Below are positions 10,046 through 21,666 of a stretch of DNA of 64,000 bases, piece after piece. The stretch comes from Meconema thalassinum. Taxonomy: Eukaryota; Arthropoda; Insecta; Orthoptera; Tettigoniidae. The stretch's first letter is position 1, and every line of letters starts with the position of its first letter. The DNA lies in the NCBI GenBank assembly GCA_946902985.2, contig OX336389.2, positions 1,288,102,792-1,288,166,791 on the forward strand, written 5' to 3'. The notes below the pieces were generated by a model. That model made no database searches and was not told the origin of the DNA. It saw only the letters and a program-made list of their open reading frames with translations. Both the position numbers and the translations under genes were made by a program.

Positions 10046-11581
10046 ATATGAAGCAAAAATAGCAACAACAAACATTTCGAATCAATGGGATCCATCATAT
10101 TGTATTTACCAGACATACAGTAGTTCTAACGCACAGTATGTTCATGTGTGACTGTGATCGAAACAAGCACGTTGTCTTGCACTGTCTGTTGGGGGAACAG
10201 ACTAAAATCACTATGTTGATTATTATTGATATTTCAAGAAGTAACTTCCTGATGTTTGAATAAATTATATGTATGGAGTCGTAGTAATTTTAACTATTCT
10301 TCTAGCGGCAGAAAATAGTGTCATACAACAAAAGAATCTAAGTTGTTATCGATATCTACGTTGCTCATAATTCCAGGTAATTGGTTTGAACCCCCCCCCA
10401 TACCATTTAAGAAACTGAAAACAAAATATCGATACCTTTAACCAATTAGGCATTATTCGGGTGTAACACTTTAAGTGAATAACCCTGTATATACTTACTT
10501 AATAGTCCTTTATCACCATACAAAATTTCAGTTTGATGTCATAGTTTTGGAGATCGAGATCAAGTGTAATATTTCCCAAGTTCACCATGTTGGATTGGTG
10601 ACATTCAAAATTTGAAAGGCACGGTCAAGGTCGGATGGGGTAGTACTAATTCCTTACTGAGTTTCATTGAAATCGCTCAAGCCAATCAAAAATTATTAAT
10701 GACTTTCTCATGGACAAATGGTGATCTGTTAAGCCTATATTTCATAAGATGAAAATAGACTAAAAATTTACTTAGATAGGATTGTGAAAATACTGTTAAT
10801 CAGAAAGTGCCTGAATGTACCTACATACCTTTCATATACATTTTCCCTGTAACGTATACAGAGAGAAAACACGGTTTTTGATACAATCTTTCAATTATTT
10901 GCTGCTAAGATCAATTGACTCACGCTGCACTGGAGAGAAGATTTCTAAATTACTATTTTTATAACAGATCAAAGAACATGGTCGCCTCCACATACTGCCC
11001 AGTCTCGAATCTAGGGTAGTTGTTACGATGCAGGTTCCTAGGTAGTAGCCTAGATACTGAAAAATATACATTGTCTAGATAGAGTATGAGGATATCCCAG
11101 AAGAAATACCCTTAGGTGAGATAGCAGGTTTGTAATTTTTATGTAATTATTATGTAATTTGGTTATGATGTGACAGTTTGTAAGAGCCAGCTTAATAGCA
11201 AAATAATTGCTGTAGTACAATTGCAGTGGTAGCATAATAGACTGTGTAATAGTCTACGTACAAATTCGGTGTAATAGTCATAATAGTCAGCGTAATGGTT
11301 GTAAGAGCCAGTGAAATAACTGTGTAATAGTTATATTATGTAATAGATTGTACACACATTTTGGGAAATCCTGTTATACTGTTTCAGCGTTATACCTTGC
11401 AACATATTTTTATCTGAGAACCGGGAACGATGTGCAGAAAAACTGGGTGACTTGTTGGGAGAACCTGGAATGGTACACATAGTAACCGGCTGACTGGTGG
11501 AAACGTTATTCCATTTCGAGAACCAAGAACGGTACACAGTGGAATCATTGCAGTTATCTACAGTACCACATGTAACATTCC
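10046..11581. other. Intron 1 sequence without recognised features
   Basis: AT-rich, no convincing reading frame. Around 11040-11345 there are loosely repeated GTAATAGT and TGTAAGAGCCAG motifs. The last bases are the left flank of the Copia element (ATTCC at 11577-11581). Confidence 0.5.
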
Positions 11582-11791
11582 TGTTGGATATTTATGGTGG
11601 TTATCTAGATGCTAGAAGTAAATAAAGATTCAATACCTATATCAGCGTGACTATTTTATTAAGAGTAACAGTGTCACAGAATAAATGGCAAAGAAAGATG
11701 TAGCAGTATTTCAATAATACTGTTTATTATGAACTGCCACCTAGCGGTTATATATGGTAACTAGGATAAGGCAGAAACTATATTGCCAACA
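11582..11791 (-). repeat. Copia 3' LTR
   Basis: 210 bp, from TGTTGGATATTTATGG to CTATATTGCCAACA. It differs from the other LTR by only a few substitutions and a one-base length difference. On the minus strand it is preceded by a purine run (AAGTGGGAG, 11792-11800) that serves as polypurine tract. Confidence 0.93.
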
Positions 11792-11843
11792 CTCCCACTT
11801 AGGTTCTGCCTTTAAAAACAATACTTGGCAGCAAAAAATATTG

Positions 11844-13197
11844 TTATGTTGCTACACTTATTGCCGCCCTCATCTTCTCAAACCTATTCTTTGGCAACGG
11901 CTTGGTAAATATATCTGCTTCTTGGTTCTCTGAGCATATATATTTCACGTCCAGTTCCTTGCTGTTGTAATTTTCCAGTATGAACTTGTACTTGATATCA
12001 ATATGCTTTGACCTTGCTTCAAAACTACCGTTTTTGATCCAAGTGATTGCACTTTGGTTGTCTACGAAGAGAGTTGGACTTCCAGTTTTATATCCAACTA
12101 GTTGTGTCACTAGTTTGTTTAGCCAGACTAGGTTTGTTGTAGCATGGCAAGCCGCCACAAACTCTGCTTCCGCTGTGGACAGAGCCACGGCCTTTTGTTT
12201 CTTGGCTCCCCACATCACTGGTGAATCTCCGATCTTTAGCAGATAGCCTGATCTTGACTTCCTTGTCTTCGTGTCTCCTGCAAAATCAGCGTCCAAGAAA
12301 CCCTTAGTTTCAATGCCTGTTTTCCGTCCATGGAACTTAATTCTGTATGCAACTGTACCCTTGAGGTTCTTAAATATCCTCTTGACTGCTTTCCAGTGCA
12401 TTAAATGTGAATTTGAGCAGTGTTGACTCACTCTGTTCACTGCCAGTGCTATGTCAGGGCGCGTGATTAACGATAAGAACAGTAAACTTCCCACCGCTTC
12501 TCTGTAGGGCACTTTTGGTGACAGTTTTTGGCTTTCACTGTTCGCTGCTTGACTATTCAAGTCTTGGTGATCGTCCGCTGGTATGTGTACCGAGTTTGCT
12601 TCTAACATGTTGAATTTATCCAATATTTTCATAGTGTACAGCTTTTGATCAGCTGTTATTGATCCATCGGATAGCCTGGTTAGGTTGATTCCTAAGAACA
12701 TCCCCAATGGTGACACTATTATCTCAACTTCCTTCCTCAGGTTATCAAGGAGTCTCTTGATCACGTCCTTTTTCATGCAAACAACTAGTCCATCATCCAC
12801 GTGGACTGATAAGATAATACATTCATTTATGATATCTGGTGATTTGAATACGCTTGGATCAGCTTCAATTGGTTTAAGGTTAAACCTCTTAAGACAATTG
12901 GTGAACTTTTTATTCCAGCATCTTGGTGCTTGCTTTAAGCCGAGCAGACTTTTAATCAGTTTACATACTTTGTCGCTGCCATCATCAAAACCTTCTGGTT
13001 GTTCCATGTACACTTTTTCTTCCAGGTCTCCATGTAAAAACGCTGTCTTTACATCAAACTGCTCGACGTGCATCCCATGTGCTGCTGCTAGCGACAGTAT
13101 AGCTCTCACTGAGTCATACTTTACAACTGGGCTGAATGTTTCATCATAGTCAACTCCAGCTCTTTGTTGGCATCCTTTGACCACCAATCTTGCCTTG
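11844..13197 (-). pseudogene. Copia reverse transcriptase and RNase H
   Basis: The minus-strand frame is open for 447 codons: YKARLVVKGCQQRAGVDYDE, then FDVKTAFLHGDL (motif A), a thumb region, LSVHVDDGLVV (catalytic DD), and a Copia RNase H with DADFAGD, ALSTAEAEF and FVDNQSAI, ending KHIDIKYKF and ADIFTKPLP. It starts exactly at the Tc1 insertion; the RT N-terminus is at 14882-15080. A frame offset across the junction, even after removing the Tc1, shows a small indel. Confidence 0.9.
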
Positions 13198-13199
13198 TA

Positions 13200-14881
13200 T
13201 CTACACTGACCGGCAAAAAAAGTAGAACACTTTAATTTTTTATGTAATTTCTTAGTTTATCCCACTGGAATGTATCGGTTTTCCAATATTTTCATTTTCA
13301 TGTAAATTTTAGATGGTTGGCAACAGAAAATATCGAAACATGTTTTACAACACGCTTTAACTCACAAATGTCGTTACATTTTGCAAATCTTACAATTTTC
13401 TATTTTTTAGTAATGTTCTTTTGGGCTGCTGTTTATCAAACGTATTGCCAAACAAAACAGTATTAATGTTTGCACAGCACTGCACGAGAACACTGGTCAC
13501 TAAAAACGAGTGTTTCCACCTTTAGCGTCTATGACAGCTTGTAAACGCTCAGGCGTACCGTTCATAACTCGTCGAATGGCATCTGCCGGGACGCGATCCC
13601 ATTCCTCCAGCAGCGATGTTCTCAGTTGTGCCAAGGTGGTGTGGTCACGCTGTCTGACGTTCCGTCCAAGCATATCCCATACATGTTCGATGGGGTTCAA
13701 GTCAGGACTACGAGCTGGCCAGTCCAGGGTTTGAATCTCCACTTCCTACAGATATTGTACAAAACAGCGAGCAGTATAAGGGCGGGTATTATCCTGCATC
13801 AGCATGAAATTCTGGCCAATGAAAGGCGCAAAGGGCGTCACATGGTTCATCAGGATCTCTTCGATGTACCTTTGGGAATTGAGCGTCCCGTGATCGATGC
13901 ACACCAACTCAGTGCGGGCCATAACGTTGATGCCACCCCACACCATAACCGAGCCACCTCCAAATGGAGTCCTGGAGGAGAAAGCAACAGAGCTGTACTT
14001 CTCCCTGCGCCTTCTCCACACTCTTTCTCTTCCATCAGGAGATCTAAGGTTAAAGCGACTCTCGTCAGTGAAGAGAACAGAGGCCCACTGCTCATGAGTC
14101 CATCCCAGATGCTGCCTTGCGAAGCGAAGACGCCTCTCTGTGATGTCGTTCGAGTGCGGGTCCACGTGCAGGTCTCCTGGACGAAAGATGAGCTTCTTCA
14201 AACCTTCTTCTTACTGTTCGCTCACTCACTCTCACATTTCTGACATTTTCCAGTTGATTTCGAGCCTGAACTGCTGTGGTATGCCGATCACGCAGAACTT
14301 GAGGGTGAGAAATCTGTCATCCCTGGCACTTGTGCTTCTTCTACGGCCTGACCCTCGTCTCCTGTGGTATGTTTGGAGCTCTCTGTAATGTTGCACTGCA
14401 CGATGTATGCTACCGAGTGATGATCCAATGACCTCAGCAACATAACGGAAGCTGCGGCCATCCTCCACCAATGCAACTGCCTGTGCAGCTTCTTCACGGC
14501 TAAGAGGCATGTTTTAGTGTGAACTGCAAATGGATAACTTGCTAAAATGTGTGTCAATGGTTCACACGTGTTCAACAAATGCCAGTTGTTATCCCTAGAA
14601 CAACAATAAGCGAGCGGCAACACTCATAAACCTTAAACGCTTACAGTCCGCTTCCCGCCATAAAACCATTAAGATAGGCTCATCGAAGATTGGGGGTAAT
14701 TGGTGGTAATAAACCACCCTAAGAAATGCCATATTATCAATTTCTATTCACGGATGTTTCAAATGTTAGTTTTAATGCATGAAAGGCTTTTAAAATGTGA
14801 TTAAATCTTTTTCAAGGCTAGTTTTATACTATTTATATTACTTTTTTTAACTGTTCCACTTTTTTTGCCGGTCAGTGTAGA
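13200..14881 (-). mobile_element. Tc1-like DNA transposon (DD34E) inside Copia
   Basis: 1682 bp with terminal inverted repeats TCTACACTGACCGGCAAAAA at both ends, bounded by TA (13198-13199 and 14882-14883). It interrupts the Copia reverse transcriptase just before the YKARLVVKG motif. The transposase reads on the minus strand. Confidence 0.93.
13500..14510 (-). pseudogene. Tc1-like transposase
   Basis: The N-terminal helix-turn-helix lies in 14510-14232 (MPLSREEAAQAVALVEDG through RGSGRRRSTSARDDRFL). After a frameshift near 14290 the catalytic domain follows: FTDESRFNLRSPDGRERVW (first Asp), MVWGGI, MQDNTRPY (second Asp) and SPDLNPIEHVWD (Glu). There are 34 positions between the second Asp and the Glu, the Tc1 DD34E spacing. 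A TAG at about 13745 lies in that interval, so two lesions inactivate it. Confidence 0.9.
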
Positions 14882-17164
14882 TATTTTTCCATCTGATTTC
14901 TGCTTTAGCTTGTAAACCCATCTGTTACTTAGAACATTGGCTTTCTTTGGTCGTTCAACTAAAGTCCAAGTGTTGTTCATTTTCAGGGCTTCCATCTCCT
15001 CTTCCATGGCTTTTCTCCAGTTTTCATGGTCCCTGGTTTGTTTCGCTTCTTGAAAGCTTGTCGGTTCCTGGCTCAGTAGAAGATTTTGTTCTGTTCCCGT
15101 GCATTTATTGCAGATATAGTCGTCATCCTTATTGTAGTGTTCCTCGTCAATACCGACACATTTGTTGTGATACCATTTTTCACAACTATCACATTGAATC
15201 CAGTCAATACAGTTGGGTGCACTACATTCATTGCCATCGTCTGTCATGATGCTGACGTCTACTGCTGTATCTGGTACAACAAATGTTCCGTCGTCTTTGA
15301 GCGTGTCCTCTTCATCAGAGGGAACTTCTTCTTCTGGTACATCGACCTTGTTTCCATCTTCCTTTTCTTCATGGTTTCCTGGGTCTTCCTCAATGATGTC
15401 ATACGTCGACGGTTTATTGTACATCTCTTTCTCTTTAAAAATTACATCACGGTGTAATTCAACTTTATTTCTTTTTGGGAACCAGATTCTATATCCTTTG
15501 ACAGTGTCGCTGTATCCGACCATAATGCCTTCTTCGGCTTTCATGTCCCATTTTTTCCTCTTTTGTTTGGGAATATGTACCATCACTTTAGAGCCAAACA
15601 CTTTGAATTTATTCAAATCTGTGTTTCTCTGAGTCCAGACTTCATACGGAGTTTCATTTTCGTTTGAGCTTGCTCCCGTATGATTTAACACATAGACAGT
15701 CGTGTTGACTGCTTCAGCCCACAATGCCTTTGGTAGACCTGCACTGAGGATCAACGTTCTTGCTGCTTCTACTACAGTTCTGTTTTCCCTTTCAGCTCTT
15801 CCATTTTGTTCTGGTGTATATGGCACAGTCTTTTCGTGTTTGACACCTTCCTTGAACAGAATTTCTTTCAGTTCGCTGTTAACAAACTCCAATCCATTAT
15901 CTGTTCTTAGAGTGTTAACCTGTTTCCTGGTTTCTTTTTCAATTCTCACCAGAAAGTTCTTTACACAGTCTGGCACCTCACTCTTGGCTTTTAGAAAGTA
16001 AACCTGGCGGTAATGAGAAAAGTCGTCTTTAATTAATAGGAAATACCTGGCACCTCCCAGTGATTTTGTTTCCATATACCCACACACATCAGCATGAACA
16101 ACTCCTCCAATGTCAGTCGCTCTGTTGTTGCTTTTACGATATGGTTGACGGTGCATTCTCCCTAGTATACATGCTTCACACGGTTCTTTCTCTCCTGCTG
16201 CGCGAATATTTTTAATTTTTAATACTTCATTGACATGATCATAGTTCTGATGTACTAGTCTTTCATGCCATTGCCGTATGATCACTTCCTTGCTTGCTCC
16301 CACTGCGGTGAATACTCTTTGCTTCCCTTGGGTTATCTGTCTAAATTTCATTATAAAGAGCTTGCCTGCTCTTTCTCCCACTGCACATGTACTGCTGCCT
16401 TGTACGAACCAGCAACTGGTTTTGTCTGTTTCTACTTTATAACCTTTATCTAAAATTGCACTCATGTATACTAAATTAAATTTTAAATCTGGAATGTACA
16501 GTACCTCATCTAAGTGTTTATCTACCCACTCTGAGCCATTGTATGCTTGTATGTTGATAAATCCCTTTCCAACAGCGTAGATTGTTGTACCATTTCCAAT
16601 TTGGATAGGTATTTTGGGATTTAAACTCACCAGTTCTGAGAACCACTCCTTTCTCCCACTCATATGGCTCGTGGCTCCAGAGTCAAGATACCACCTCTCC
16701 TTCATCATGTTGGAATCTAAACCTGACGACAACATTACGTCGATAAAGGCTCTACCTCCTTTTTTATCCCTTGATGATCTAGAGTTCTCGTTCTGGGCAG
16801 ATTCTCTTTGCTTTGTTCGGCATTCTTGTTCCCAATGTCCGAGCTTTCCGCAGTAGTTACAGTTTCCCTTGCGTTTCTGTGTTTTTCGTCCCTTGTATTT
16901 TTCTCTAGCTTCCTTGTATTTTTCTCTAGCTGCCAGTGCTTCCCCGGCGACGGCTTCCTCATGGATTCCCAATCTTGTTTCCTCCATGCCCAACCGTGCT
17001 ATTAGATTTGGCAGAGTTCGGTCAGCCTGAGCTGCCGACTCCCATGCTGAGACAAAATGACTGAAAGAAGATGGTAAAGTTAGGAGAATTTTGGTGATTA
17101 TTAAGTTATCTGAAACGTTCTCACCCAGAGCTCTCAATCTGTGCGCAAGGTCCTGCAAGATGGC
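14882..17164 (-). pseudogene. Copia polyprotein: gag C-terminus, protease, integrase, zinc finger, RT start
   Basis: One open minus-strand frame. Order: gag C-terminal part (DLAHRLRALGE, ITKILLTLP), CCHC knuckle CNYCGKLGHWEQEC (about 16824-16865), protease WYLDSGATSHM (near 16680), integrase HHCC module (WHERLVHQN, CEACILGR), core HADVCGY, RTDNGLEF and GRAERENR, then an acidic linker with a Cys/His-rich finger (15100-15228), then NWRKAMEEEMEAL and NRWVYKLK of the RT. The frame upstream of about 17165 is the antisense of the nested LINE and is not Copia. No stops in about 760 codons, so this part is young or was recently active. Confidence 0.92.
15100..15228 (-). other. PHD-like zinc finger within the Copia polyprotein
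   Basis: Between integrase and reverse transcriptase the frame reads C-x4-C-x5-C-x2-C-x4-H-x2-C-x15-C-x2-C, with the typical IQCDSCEKWYHNKC block. This is the C4HC3 order of a PHD finger, with a short first loop. PHD fingers bind histone tails in host proteins; here targeting of integration is only a guess. The finger is in frame with both flanking domains. Confidence 0.75.
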
Positions 17165-17339
17165 GGCGAGTGAGAGACGGGCAGTGAGTTGGCTCCTTAC
17201 ATATTTAATTTTCTTGTTTGTAAATAGAGTGATAGCGAGTTCTAAAGTTTCTCTGAGTGAGTGTGTGGATATAAGAAGTTCGATCGTGAACGCAAAGTGC
17301 TGGGAAGACATTCTCGTAAGTAGCAAATGTGAATTTAGT

Positions 17340-20300
17340 TCGTTAGTATTATGTTCATCATCTCCGCCAGTGCCTGAACTGCCGCCCCGCCACCCTACCT
17401 GGCTCAAGGTTGCACGGCTTAAGTCAGACCACCCTCGTCAGCCGCTCCCTCCCATCTCTCTCAGCTGTGGTTGGGGACCCTTTCTCTTGGCCTTGGCTGG
17501 TGATGTGCAAATTAATCCGGGCCCAGTAACTGTAAAATGTGTGAAGTGTGACTCTGTAGGGCGAGTAAACCAGATCCGGATTCAGTGCTCAGAATGTCAG
17601 TAGTTTGTGCATCGTACTGGTGCCAAATTGACTGCAGGTCAATCTAGAAAAATATCAAGAGGTGAAAATTCGTTCTTCTGCTGGCAGTGCTCCATGCCGC
17701 AGTTGTCAAACTCACTATTCGATAGCTCCACTAATTCGGTTTCCACGCAATCATCTCAATACCGTAAATCAACTAGCAATATTTCAGTTCTAAATTTTAA
17801 TGCACGCAGCATAATGCATCTGAAACGCAAACCTCTCGTTGATGCTTGGTTTATAGAAGAAGCCCCATCACTCATCTGTGTGTCTGAAACTTGGCTCAAT
17901 CCCTCCATTTACAACAATGAGGTGATTTCGGACAGTTACATAATATTTAGAAATGACAGGCCCTCCACAGGTGGTGGAGTTCTCATAGCTTGTCTCCCAG
18001 AGCTACAACCCAGAAGCGTGCCCGAACTCGAAGTAGAGGCAGAGGTAGTTTGGATACAGTTTGCAACCAAGCAGGGTCCCATTCTGGTTGGCTCTGCATA
18101 CCGAGCCCCGGGTTCTAAAGACCTCCACAACGAAGCCCTTCTTCGCTCCCTCTCAAGAGCACAGGCGCTACAGAATAAATTCTTCGCTATTCTCCTGCTA
18201 GGTGACTTCAACCTTCAAATTGACTGGCTCTCGAACGAAACTCCAAAAGCTCTTAATTCTCGTTCTGAAAAATTTCTATCATGCTTTTACGGCCTATTTC
18301 TTCAGCAGCTGGTAAAGCAACCCACTCGAATCACGGACCATAGCAGAACCACCCTGGACCTAGTGCTCACAGATAATGTGGACATAGTGGACTCCGTTGA
18401 AGTAATTGAAGGCGTGTGTGATCATGAAGCAACCAGGGTTGAACTGAAATTACTCCACCCAAAATTGAAGAAAATATACAAAACAGCTCTCAACTACAAC
18501 AAAGCAAACTGGTCATTATTAAATTCTCTGTTTCGCTCCAATCTTCCGGTAGTGCACACCGTTGACATAGAAACCCTCTGGTCAGAGTGGAAAAGTATAT
18601 TCTGGCAGTGTGTACAACAGTGCATTCCACAATTTAAATTAAATGGCAATCGTCGATCTCCTTGGATTACCAATGAGATTGTACTAATGTTAAAAAAGAG
18701 AAATAGATTGTACAAAAAATGGAAACATAACCCTACCCCCACTAATCTCCATAAGTACAAGATCCAACGGAATTTAACAAAAATCACCATTAGAAACAGC
18801 CATAGCAATTTCATCTGGAATCTGGGCTCCTCGGACACGAAATCTCTGTGGCGATATATCAGCTCCAGATCAAGAAGCACGCCCTCCACGAATTTCACGT
18901 ATAATGGCAAAATTTTATCTGAACCCGCGGAGATTGCACAATCATTTTGCTCCTCCTTCTCTCAGAACTTTTCCTTCCTTTACGCCATCACAGAATTATA
19001 TAATAGATCGAAATATTCCTTTCCCTAAACTTGAATCCATTTATTTCTTCGTTGATGAGGTCTGCAAGTTGTTGTCATCTTTACCCCCCAATTCCGCTAC
19101 TGGGCCTGATAATATACCCGCAAGAATTCTCAAAACGTGTGCTCAGGCCCTCGCTCCATCCATCTGCACAGTATTTAACACCTCTTTTCAATATGGGAAA
19201 CTACCGTCTGATTGGAAAATCGCCAACGTTGTTCCTGTCCACAAAACTGGTAATAAGGAATCAGTAACCAACTACCGTCCCATATCATTGACATCCATAT
19301 TGTGTAAGGTAATGGAGCGTCTGCTATCGAGGGAGATGTTGCGTTTCCTGAAAGAAACAGGTTCTCTTAACGAACACCAGCATGGGTTTCTACCTGGAAG
19401 TTCCTGTACCACGCTACTCACATCAGCTGTGGACGACTGGCAACAAACTTTGGAAAGAATACCAGGCGGTCAAGTGGATCTCGTTACTCTCGATTGGACC
19501 AAGGCTTTTGATCAGGTTCCCCATTCACGTCTCCTTGATAAACTGCGCTCCTACAGCTTCGGTGGTAAACTAGTGGGGTGGTTGACTGACTTTTTTACAA
19601 ACCGGCATCAGAGAGTAGTCTTCCAAGGCGCTCATTCCTCTACTGTTTTGGTCCCATCTGGTGTCCCTCAAGGATCTGTCCTTGGTTCTCTACTTTTCAA
19701 CATATTCATGTTGGATCTTCCCCATGCAGTCTCCTCAAACATCTACCAATATACCGACGACACAACCCTCTATCGCAAGATCAAAGACAATAGTGACCTC
19801 ACCGCCCTGCAGGAGGATCTAAATAACATCAGTGTCTGGTGCAAAATTAACGGCCTGGCTGTCAATTCTTCCAAAAGTAATCTAATCTCCCTATCCCGTA
19901 ATCGAATTCCAGCGGCCAACCCTTATCACTTTGAAAACACTCCGATTCCCCGTGTGCAGTGCGTCAAACTTCTTGGACTCAACATCACTTCCGACCTGAA
20001 ATGGAACACCCACACCGACGCAGTGAGGAACCAAGCTGCATGCCAACTGGGTATGCTAAGCAGAAATCTACGTGGCTGCCGTACCAAAGTGAAGAAGACC
20101 GCCTACCTGAGTCTAGTACGACCGCTGCTAATTCACGCGTGCCCTTCATGGAGCCCCGGTACCAAGGGAAATATCCTTAAGCTTGAACAGATACAAAATC
20201 GTGCCACTAAATTCATTCTTTCGAAAAATTCCGACGTAGACTCTAAAATCAGACGCCAAAAATGTAGCCTTCCATCTATTGAGAACCTATTTACCCAAAT

Positions 20301-20562
20301 TGATTTGTTATACCTGAGAAAACTTTTTAATAATACAGACTCATCTGCTATTTTAGATAAAATTTCCCTTGGCTACCGATCAGCTCAGAAGGGCCGCGGA
20401 GTTACGCTGTACGCCCCACTACCCAGGACTGAGTCGTACAAACTGGGGTTTGTAAATAGATCGGTCTGTGCATGGAATAGCCTACCGTGTTCCCTGAAGG
20501 CCAGCAACAATAATGCCGTTCAGTTCAAGAGGAAGCTGCGGCATTATTTGTTCATCAAGTAG
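17340..20562 (+). pseudogene. LINE ORF: 2A-like peptide, zinc finger, endonuclease, reverse transcriptase
   Basis: The first part contains ALAGDVQINPGP (17490-17525), a 2A-like ribosome-skipping motif, followed by a Cys-rich finger (CVKCDSVG, IQCSEC, then after TAG at 17601 FVHRTG and CWQC). The APE endonuclease follows (NARSIMHL, ETWLN, SAYRAPGS, LLGDFNLQIDW, CDHEATR; 17790-18460). A frameshift near 18965 separates the RT: NYRPISLTS, HGFLPGSSC, LDWTKAFDQVP (motif A), SGVPQGSVLG and QYTDDTTLY (motif C with T instead of A), then a long thumb to 20562. One stop and one frameshift are the only lesions I see. Confidence 0.88.
17499..17525 (+). other. 2A-like peptide, Gln variant
   Basis: The frame reads GDVQINPGP. 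The consensus is D-V/I-E-x-N-P-G-P, so the Glu is Gln here. 2A-like sequences at the start of the endonuclease protein are known from several LINE clades. Confidence 0.7.
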
Positions 20563-20892
20563 GTTGTTCCTCATAAATTATGCCCCGATTCTTTGTTGTG
20601 CTAGTGTTGCCTGTGAATCTCCATTTACAATATTTATGTGACCTCTTCTCTTGTTTTCCTGCCTTATCCTATATAAATTTACCATCCCTCTAATGTATAC
20701 TGTAAATAATTTATCATTGCTCGATTCTCACTAATTGCCATCTTGTGTACATATGTAAATATAACCCAGTATATATAGTGGGGGCTCTGACGCATCCCGA
20801 ATGCGAAGTGGGGCTTTGCTCTTTTCAGAGACTCCCTTCAGTGTAATGTAAATATAGTGTAAGGCACTGATGAATAAATATGAAATGAAATG

Positions 20893-21347
20893 TGCGTTGC
20901 GATGCTGTCTTCGTTGCTCTTCTTCATCATGTACCACTGCTAGTGTGGCATGTAGATCCCTGTTTCTGTCCTACTGTCGTAGATCTCATGTAGTCGGTCA
21001 CACATCTCCTTGGCAGTCTCGCAGTTCATGATGTGTAGCATGGCTTCTTCTAATAAACCTGACGTTATCAGGAACTGAACTTTTGATTATGCCTTCGTCC
21101 TGTTTTTAGTTATGTTCTGTTTTGTTCTCACTGCAGCTGCAGTTGGCTGGTTCATTCCATTACCGGTTGGCTCTTGTGGTTTTGGGTTGTCACTTGATGC
21201 AACCCCCCAGACATCCTTGTCCATCAAGGTGATTCTAGTCTGGAACTTCCACAAAGCCCAATTTTCCAACCCACGCAGTTTCATTACTCTGTTTGCTTCG
21301 TGAACACTTTCCATATTATTTAATTTGTGATAATTGCACTTTTGCAC
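20893..21347 (-). pseudogene. Copia gag, N-terminal part
   Basis: Minus-strand frames read LRGLENWALWKFQTRITLMD, the typical Copia gag start, then after a frameshift LLEEAMLHIMNCETAKEMCD and RLHEIYDSRT. After another shift the frame reaches KKSNEDSIATH, where the nested LINE begins. It continues at 17164. Confidence 0.85.
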
Positions 21348-21439
21348 GCGGGCTGGCTAACCACAAAAAAGTAGTTTCACTAGCCACTTTTCGGAAATAC
21401 CGTATTAAATATATTTATGATTCGACACCTAGATCCATC

Positions 21440-21457
21440 CACCTGGGCCGATAACCT
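21440..21457 (-). other. Copia primer-binding site, initiator tRNA-Met half-type
   Basis: Next to the 5' LTR the minus strand reads GGTTATCGGCCCAGGTGG. This resembles the internal initiator-tRNA-Met sequence that primes Drosophila copia, rather than a tRNA 3' end. Confidence 0.65.
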
Positions 21458-21666
21458 GTTGGATATTTATGGTGGTTATCTAGATGCTAGAAGTAAATAA
21501 AGATTCAATACCTATATCAGCATGACTATTTTATTAAGAGTAACAGTGTCACAGAATAAATGGCAAAGAAAGATGTAGTAGTATTTCAACAATACTGTTT
21601 ATTATGAACTGCCACCTAGCGGTTATATATGGTAACTAGGATAAGGCAGAAACTATATTGCCAACA
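21458..21666 (-). repeat. Copia 5' LTR
   Basis: 209 bp, starting TGTTGGATATTTATGG and ending CTATATTGCCAACA; nearly identical to the LTR at 11582-11791. Confidence 0.93.

Larger units (their letters stand above)
17165..20892 (+). mobile_element. CR1/L2-type LINE nested in Copia gag
   Basis: Inserted antisense to Copia between gag codons for SIATH (right side, about 20895) and AILQDLAHRL (left side, about 17150). It is close to full length: 5' leader, N-terminal region with a 2A-like peptide and zinc finger, endonuclease, RT and a 3' end in ATAAATATGAAATGAAAT. I could not settle a target duplication, so the junctions are approximate. Confidence 0.8.
11582..21666 (-). mobile_element. Copia LTR retrotransposon with two nested insertions
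   Basis: Both LTRs are present and the element reads on the minus strand. Order from its 5' end: LTR 21458-21666, primer site, gag start, nested LINE (about 17165-20892), gag end-protease-integrase-zinc finger-RT start, nested Tc1 (13200-14881), RT-RNase H, polypurine tract, LTR 11582-11791. The flanks ATTCC (11577-11581) and AATCC (21667-21671) look like a 5-bp target duplication with one change. Without the insertions it is about 4.7 kb, a normal Copia size. Confidence 0.93.

Noticed and set aside
17165..17407. N-terminal extension of the Copia frame with a Met start at 17407
   Set aside because: This part is the antisense of the nested LINE leader; Copia gag continues at 20893 instead.
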